Below, one piece after another: positions 6,445 through 10,768 of a stretch of DNA of 10,768 bases. Source of the DNA: Spirochaetota bacterium (GTDB lineage Bacteria > Spirochaetota > UBA4802 > UBA5368); NCBI GenBank assembly GCA_017998475.1, contig JAGODA010000086.1, forward strand, positions 1 through 10,768, read 5' to 3'. A program made the translations under genes and the position numbers. The notes beneath the pieces were generated by a model. That model worked only from the letters and a program-made list of their open reading frames with translations. It was not told the DNA's origin and did not search any database. Every line of letters begins with the position of its first letter. Position 1 is the stretch's first letter.

Positions 6445-7506
6445 CTATTTCTTCGGAGGCTTCACCGATTCCCTGTCGAATCCGCCCTTTATCTTTTCCA
6501 TGCTTTCCCGGTGTTTGCCCATTATCTCCTCGTACGCCTTGCGGTAGGCCTCCCGTACGGCCTGAAGGGCCTCGTAGTTTCTGCGCTGCTGCGCGGCCAC
6601 CTTGTTCGACTCCTCCTTTATCCGGTTGAAGGTATCGTAGATGTCGGCCTTTTCCCTGCCGTAGCGTTCGAGGATGCCCTCAATCGAGGCCGCGGCGCTC
6701 TCGTTGAGAAGGGCGTCGTCCTCGAGGTCCTGCTGCATAACCGACAGTTCCTCGCCGGCCTTCTCTATATCCTTCTTTCCTGCGGCCTTTCCGCCGGCGA
6801 GTCTGGAATCGAGTTCTCCCAGCTTTCCGGACGACTTCGCGCTCCGCTCACCCATGGTGCCGATATAACCTTCGAATTTCCGGGCGCGCCCCGCGGCATC
6901 GCCTTCCAGCTCCTCGTCGCGCGCCGCCTTCCATGCCGCCATTTCGGTCTCATCCGGGTCTTCCGCCGGAGACTCCGCAAGGCCGATCCGCGCCTTTGTG
7001 GACGGCCCGAGCTTTTTGGAGCCGTAGGGATTGCGCACCTCGAGCGCCCCCTCCTTCATTTCGACGCGCGAATCGGCCCCGTCGCTCACGCCCACGAGGA
7101 AATCGGTGCCGCGCACCGAACAGACCGTCGTCGGTGTGACGACCTTGCGCTCCGAGCCGCGTGCCAGCTTCTGAAAGCGCGCGTTGATAGCGCCGGAAAT
7201 CACCGATACCGATCCCGAGTCCCTCACGGTAACGCTGCCTATCCTCACCCTGCTCTTTTCCATTACGCGGATCTCGCTTCCATCCCCGTAGGAAAGGACC
7301 GCGAGGCCCCCCGCCCCCGTGATGACCGTGTCTCCATCAACGAGTTTTCCGCCGAGCCCGGCGCCTGACGGCTTCCCGTCCCGGACGATGGTGACGTCTC
7401 CCACCAGAAAGGAGAACTCGAGTGCGAACGCGCCCTCCGCGCCCGCAGCGATGACCGCCGCCGCGAATATCGCCATTACCGCGCGAGCAATCCCAGTCCT
7501 ATTCAT
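6445..7506 (-). CDS. Secreted FecR-domain protein with C-terminal coiled coil
   Basis: This 353-residue protein starts with a signal peptide (hydrophobic core 9-23, likely cleavage after AFA28) and is therefore exported. The FecR domain spans about 30-165: an early GDV..V strand, LVDGDTVITGAGGLAVLSYGDGS-like repeats, then the diagnostic TPTTVCSVRGTDF at 124-136 and VEMKEGALEV near 148-157. The remainder, about 185-345, is charged and helical with coiled-coil character (for example the KADIYDTFNRIKEES region) and ends KPPKK. Unlike classical FecR, there is no cytoplasmic anti-sigma segment or internal membrane helix; the FecR fold sits at the mature N-terminus. The ATG at 7506 overlaps the end of the upstream REC-PP2C gene by 8 nt. 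AGGAGG lies 6 nt before it, inside that gene, which indicates translational coupling. Its role is probably extracytoplasmic binding or sensing; the ligand is unknown. Confidence 0.88.
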   Translation of the reverse strand: MNRTGIARAVMAIFAAAVIAAGAEGAFALEFSFLVGDVTIVRDGKPSGAGLGGKLVDGDTVITGAGGLAVLSYGDGSEIRVMEKSRVRIGSVTVRDSGSVSVISGAINARFQKLARGSERKVVTPTTVCSVRGTDFLVGVSDGADSRVEMKEGALEVRNPYGSKKLGPSTKARIGLAESPAEDPDETEMAAWKAARDEELEGDAAGRARKFEGYIGTMGERSAKSSGKLGELDSRLAGGKAAGKKDIEKAGEELSVMQQDLEDDALLNESAAASIEGILERYGREKADIYDTFNRIKEESNKVAAQQRRNYEALQAVREAYRKAYEEIMGKHRESMEKIKGGFDRESVKPPKK

Positions 7507-8734
7507 TTTCGGCCTCCTTCTTCATATAGCTCATACCGATAAGGGTGATATCGTCGCCCGGGCGCTGAGTTCCGCTGAATTCCATCACCCTTTCGAATAT
7601 CTTCTCGACAAGCTCGTGTATGTCCAGATTCCCCAGGCTTTTCAGCAATTCCAGGAAAACCCCCTGTCCCATGATCCGGTCGTTCGATCCCGTCAGCTCG
7701 AACACCCCGTCGGTGTAGAAGATCAACCGGTCCCCGGGTACGATCTTCACGCTCTCATTCCTGTACACGGAGTTTTCGAAAATCCCTACGAACGGGCTGT
7801 TGGGATCGAGAAACTGGTAGCTTCCGTCCGCTCGCATGACCGCGGGAGAGGGGATGCCGGCGTTGCAGTAGGTTAGCGTCTCTGCCGCCAGGTCGAACAG
7901 CCCGTAGAAAATGGTGACATAGTTGTAACTCATCCTTTTCTGCGAACCGATCAGGAAGCTGTTTACCTCTCCCATAAACTCGGATGGCACCGGGCCGGAG
8001 GTGCGGACGGAGCTGATGGCGGTCTTTACCATCGCCGAATACAGAGCCGCCGGCACCCCGTGCCCCGAGACATCGGCGAAGACGAACGCGAAGAGGTCCC
8101 TGTCGTAAAAGATAAAATCGAAAAAGTCGCCGCTGACCTTTTCGACCGGCCTGAACTTGAGGGCGAGGTCGAAACGGTCTATCTCGGGCAGAGCCGCCGG
8201 AAACAGGCAGCGCTGGAGGTTAGCCGCAATATCGAGCTCCTTTTCGATTTCGACGTTACGCGCGTTCATCTCCTCGTTGAGCGTCTCCAGCTCCTGGTTC
8301 TTCTTCCGGAGCTCCTCGAGCAGGGCGCGGTTCTCGAGCACGAGCCGCCGTGCCTCGAGCGCCCTTTCCACCGAAATGCTTATCTGTTCGTTCTTGAAGG
8401 GCTTAAGAATGAAGTCCGTCGCGCCGCTCTGGAGGGCGGAGATGGCGATATCGATATCCCCGTACCCCGTTATGAGGATTACCGGGATTCCCGAGTCCAC
8501 AAGCTGGACCCGGTCGAGGAACTCGATACCGTCCATTCCGGGAAGATTGACATCGGCTATGATAACGTCGACCGCGCCGAGGTTTTCCGAGCGGAGGGCC
8601 TCTTCGGCGCTCGCGTATCCCCTCGCCGAATACTCTTTTTTAAGAATACGGCATATGAGGTCGCTGACGAGCTTGTCGTCGTCGATAACCACCACGTTGG
8701 CCCTGGCGCGCGGCTCCTCTCTCCCCACGGTCAC
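7499..8734 (-). CDS. Response regulator receiver fused to RsbU/SpoIIE-type PP2C phosphatase
   Basis: This is a 411-residue cytosolic protein. Receiver domain (about 12-125): acidic pocket D18-D20, phosphoacceptor D61 in IIADVNLPGMDG, T89 in ITGYGD, K111 in LKPF. All are present, so it should be phosphorylated by a histidine kinase; none is encoded nearby. A long coiled coil (about 125-170) leads into ELDIAANLQRCLFP and a PP2C domain (to about 405) with D203 (SGDFFD), D221 (ADVSGHG), D342 (YTDGV) and D394/D395 (GDDIT). Metal ligands are intact. The usual VGGD is VSGD here, and the normally conserved AGH is AGI (Ile294). The known family role is dephosphorylating STAS anti-anti-sigma factors on receiver phosphorylation. 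It starts with GTG at 8734, overlapping the CHAT gene stop as GTGA, with GAGGG just upstream; a GTG two codons later is an alternative. It overlaps the FecR gene by 8 nt. Confidence 0.93.
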   Translation of the reverse strand: MTVGREEPRARANVVVIDDDKLVSDLICRILKKEYSARGYASAEEALRSENLGAVDVIIADVNLPGMDGIEFLDRVQLVDSGIPVILITGYGDIDIAISALQSGATDFILKPFKNEQISISVERALEARRLVLENRALLEELRKKNQELETLNEEMNARNVEIEKELDIAANLQRCLFPAALPEIDRFDLALKFRPVEKVSGDFFDFIFYDRDLFAFVFADVSGHGVPAALYSAMVKTAISSVRTSGPVPSEFMGEVNSFLIGSQKRMSYNYVTIFYGLFDLAAETLTYCNAGIPSPAVMRADGSYQFLDPNSPFVGIFENSVYRNESVKIVPGDRLIFYTDGVFELTGSNDRIMGQGVFLELLKSLGNLDIHELVEKIFERVMEFSGTQRPGDDITLIGMSYMKKEAENE

Positions 8735-10768
8735 CTTCCCTCATCCAGCCCGTTCAGATACAGTCGTATTCCGGCCCAGTACGCCGGATGACTGAACTGC
8801 CGTTTGGAACGGACGCCCTGCTTGGCCCGCTCGAAAGCGGAGGTGATGTCGGCCCCCGCGGCGATCTCACGGTAATATATATCGACAAAAACCGCGTTGT
8901 TGACGTCGTGCACCGCGGCGTCGTTCAGCACCAGCGCCCCCGCGCCCGCAAGTCCCGCGTACCGCGCGAACTCCGAATATCCCATCACCCCGAACGCCTC
9001 GCCGGAAGGCAGGTAGAGTAGCGAAGACCGTTTCACGACAGCGTCAAACGGCACGCCTCCAACGGAAAGCGTTCCCGCGAGGGGGTTGAACACGATCTCG
9101 GCCATGATATGCCCGGGCCCCGATTCGAGGACGGTCCGCGCGCTCCACGCGATGCCGGACTGCCGAAGGGCGACCCGCTCGAGGTCATGGTACAGCGCCG
9201 TCCCCGCCCCACCCACGAGGCTGAGCCCGGGGCGTATCGGGTCATAATCGCGAAGCGCGGACAGGATGGAAGAACAGTACATCACGCGATGGGTCTCATC
9301 GAGCATCGTCTTTTCGCCGGCGATCTCGAAGGGAACCTGCTCCAGGTCGCCGTCCACGATGAAGACGACGGACTGCTTTGCCCGGTAATAATTTTCAAAG
9401 GGCTTCAGCATCGCCGCGAGCTGGCGCGAAACGGCCGCTACCCCGCCGAAAGCGCCGATCGCCTCGCGATAGCGTTCCGCGAGCGATATCGCTCGCTCGT
9501 ATCCCCCCTCTATACGGACGGGCTCTATGAACTGCCGCGCAATCGTCCAGCCCAGGATATCGTTCCCGTTCCTGACCAGGTAGATGACAACGGCATTTTC
9601 GGGAATGCGCCGCTGAAAGGCTTCCAGCGGTATGGTGCGCGCGAGCGCGCCCGCCTGAAGCTTCGGGTGCGCGTTAAGAAGCCGGATAAATCGCTCCCTC
9701 CCCGCGATCCTGTCGCGTATCGCCCCGAATTCGCGGACCGCCTCGCGCGGTATGCCGGCGGCCATATCCGGGAAGCGCGAACGAAGCTGCAGCTGTTTCT
9801 TGTTTTCGGCATAGACGAGCGCGGAGAGGTAGTCCCTCCTGCTCATCCTGTATGAAATCATAAAGTCGAGGCTCTGCTCGACGAGGTCGATTCTGTCGAA
9901 CACCCGGAAAACGCCAGGGGTTTCATCGAGCGCCCCGAGGCCTTCCAGCATCCGCGATTCGACCACGGTCCATTCCTCATCGGACGCCCCCTTCTTCTTC
10001 AAAATACGCGCGAGGCCGAGTCGTGCGCCGAGCATCTCGGCTATATACCGCAACTCCCCTCCTGCAGTCCCCAGCGCATCCACCCTGACCGACGCTTCGT
10101 CGAACCTGCCAAGCGAAATCTCGTTCTCCAGGAGCAGAAGTTCGAAGCGTGTCACGAGCGGATGCTTCCCGGCGACCAGCGCCCGGCCCGCTTTTGCCGA
10201 TTCATAGGAATCATGAAAACGCGAGGCCCTGAGCAGTTCGGTGCCGAGGGCGTACTCGTACGAGGCGCGAACCGCGGGAATCCTCACCTTTCCGGCCGAG
10301 GCTCCTATTGTTCCCAGGACGGTGAGCGCGTCACCGTAGCGACGCTCGGCCCTGTTCAGCTCGTACATCCGCATGAAAACCGGGAAGAGGTCCATCCAGA
10401 ACGCCGCCGCCGCTATGCGATCGAGATCGGTCGTGCCGAGGAGCGCGTGTACGCTCGAAAACCGTTCGCTTTGCGAGTAGGCCTTCATCACCGCGGCGAG
10501 TGGAAACGGCGAAAGTCTGTCGAAGCGGCCGCCTTCTTCCATAAGGGGGACGGCGCGTGCCCTTATGCGGTCCCCGTCGCTTTCGCGGAAGAGGGCCAGA
10601 ATGCCCGCCGCGCGTCCTTCCGTAATTTTAAGTCCGCCGGTCCCGCCTCCGAGCATCGCGATCTTGCATGCCTCCCGGGGCGAGAACGGCGTACCGGCGC
10701 CGATACCCGCCACCACACCGCGCGCCTCGCTCTCCCTTCCGGCAAGGAACAGGTATTCGGCGATGAGC
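8731..10768 (-). CDS. Helical-repeat/CHAT-domain protein, 5' end beyond right edge; catalytic residues apparently lost
   Basis: About 678 residues are visible, and the frame is open through the window end, so the true start lies outside; a GTG at 10716 is internal. The first 400 or so residues are helical with TPR-like character (for example EYLFLAGRESEARG at the edge, YEYALGTELLRASRFHDSYESAK). The C-terminal ~300 residues resemble CHAT, a caspase-like fold: VIYLVRNGND, then VVFIVDGDLEQVPFE (usual VxPDGxLxxLPF), LVGGAG, and the closing GADITSAFERAK...HPAYWAGIRLYLNG (usual Al..A...HPxxWAxFxLxG). The segment at 9111-9097 reads HIMAEIVF where active CHATs have HxAxH, with Glu at the catalytic His. 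LPSGE at 9009-8998 replaces LSACE, with Gly at the Cys. It is first visible gene of a minus-strand operon and overlaps the REC-PP2C gene by 4 nt. Fold assignment is fairly good; function is unknown. Confidence 0.8.
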   Translation of the reverse strand, partial: LIAEYLFLAGRESEARGVVAGIGAGTPFSPREACKIAMLGGGTGGLKITEGRAAGILALFRESDGDRIRARAVPLMEEGGRFDRLSPFPLAAVMKAYSQSERFSSVHALLGTTDLDRIAAAAFWMDLFPVFMRMYELNRAERRYGDALTVLGTIGASAGKVRIPAVRASYEYALGTELLRASRFHDSYESAKAGRALVAGKHPLVTRFELLLLENEISLGRFDEASVRVDALGTAGGELRYIAEMLGARLGLARILKKKGASDEEWTVVESRMLEGLGALDETPGVFRVFDRIDLVEQSLDFMISYRMSRRDYLSALVYAENKKQLQLRSRFPDMAAGIPREAVREFGAIRDRIAGRERFIRLLNAHPKLQAGALARTIPLEAFQRRIPENAVVIYLVRNGNDILGWTIARQFIEPVRIEGGYERAISLAERYREAIGAFGGVAAVSRQLAAMLKPFENYYRAKQSVVFIVDGDLEQVPFEIAGEKTMLDETHRVMYCSSILSALRDYDPIRPGLSLVGGAGTALYHDLERVALRQSGIAWSARTVLESGPGHIMAEIVFNPLAGTLSVGGVPFDAVVKRSSLLYLPSGEAFGVMGYSEFARYAGLAGAGALVLNDAAVHDVNNAVFVDIYYREIAAGADITSAFERAKQGVRSKRQFSHPAYWAGIRLYLNGLDEGR

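Noticed and set aside
6511..7368. Long plus-strand open frames opposite the FecR and REC-PP2C genes (for example 6511-7368 and 8060-8791)
   Set aside because: They lack recognisable domains and ribosome binding sites, and they lie fully antisense to genes with clear signal peptide, FecR, receiver and PP2C motifs.
10563..10716. GTG at 10716 as the start of the CHAT gene
   Set aside because: The frame remains open to the window end and reads as a continuing helical repeat (EYLFLAGRESEARG), so the gene is cut by the edge rather than starting there.

Overview
The window is GC-rich DNA (roughly 60% by eye) packed with bacterial genes. Nine coding regions cover nearly all of it: seven complete genes and two cut by the window edges. 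A secreted FecR-domain protein, a polytopic flippase-family protein and several RsbU/SpoIIE-type phosphatase domains suggest a free-living Gram-negative-type bacterium that relies on PP2C/partner-switching signalling. A GC-rich spirochaete or similar lineage would fit, but nothing in the window (no rRNA, no tRNA) settles the taxonomy. I see no mobile element, CRISPR array, RNA gene or sign of recent transfer; composition and codon style look uniform.

Layout. (1) Positions 1-2005, minus strand: an FAD-dependent dehydrogenase of the COG2509 type, followed 15 nt later by the N-terminal part of an unrecognised membrane protein that runs off the left edge. (2) 2006-2125: a 120-bp divergent spacer. 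(3) 2126-4890, plus strand: a two-gene operon of a GAF-GAF-PP2C phosphatase and a lysylphosphatidylglycerol-synthase/flippase-type membrane protein. (4) 4910-5368, minus strand: a SixA-like phosphohistidine phosphatase with a good sigma70-like promoter, an 11-bp direct repeat over that promoter, and a likely intrinsic terminator. (5) 5528-6436, plus strand: a patatin-like lipase with a strong ribosome binding site. (6) 6445-10768, minus strand: three overlapping genes transcribed right to left. They are a large helical-repeat/CHAT protein (5' end beyond the right edge), a response regulator fused to a PP2C phosphatase, and a secreted FecR-domain/coiled-coil protein.

How they may work together. 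Two RsbU-class phosphatases with different inputs (GAF sensors versus a phosphorylatable receiver) probably act on anti-anti-sigma-type (STAS) proteins encoded elsewhere. The SixA-like enzyme could remove phosphoryl groups from histidine phosphotransfer proteins feeding such receivers. Envelope genes (flippase family, patatin, FecR, left-edge membrane protein) sit among these signalling genes, which suggests an envelope-linked response; that is inference. The most notable unit is the translationally coupled CHAT / REC-PP2C / FecR module. Its CHAT domain keeps the fold-typical C-terminal motifs but appears to have lost both the catalytic His and Cys, so it may be a pseudoprotease scaffold or sensor rather than a protease.
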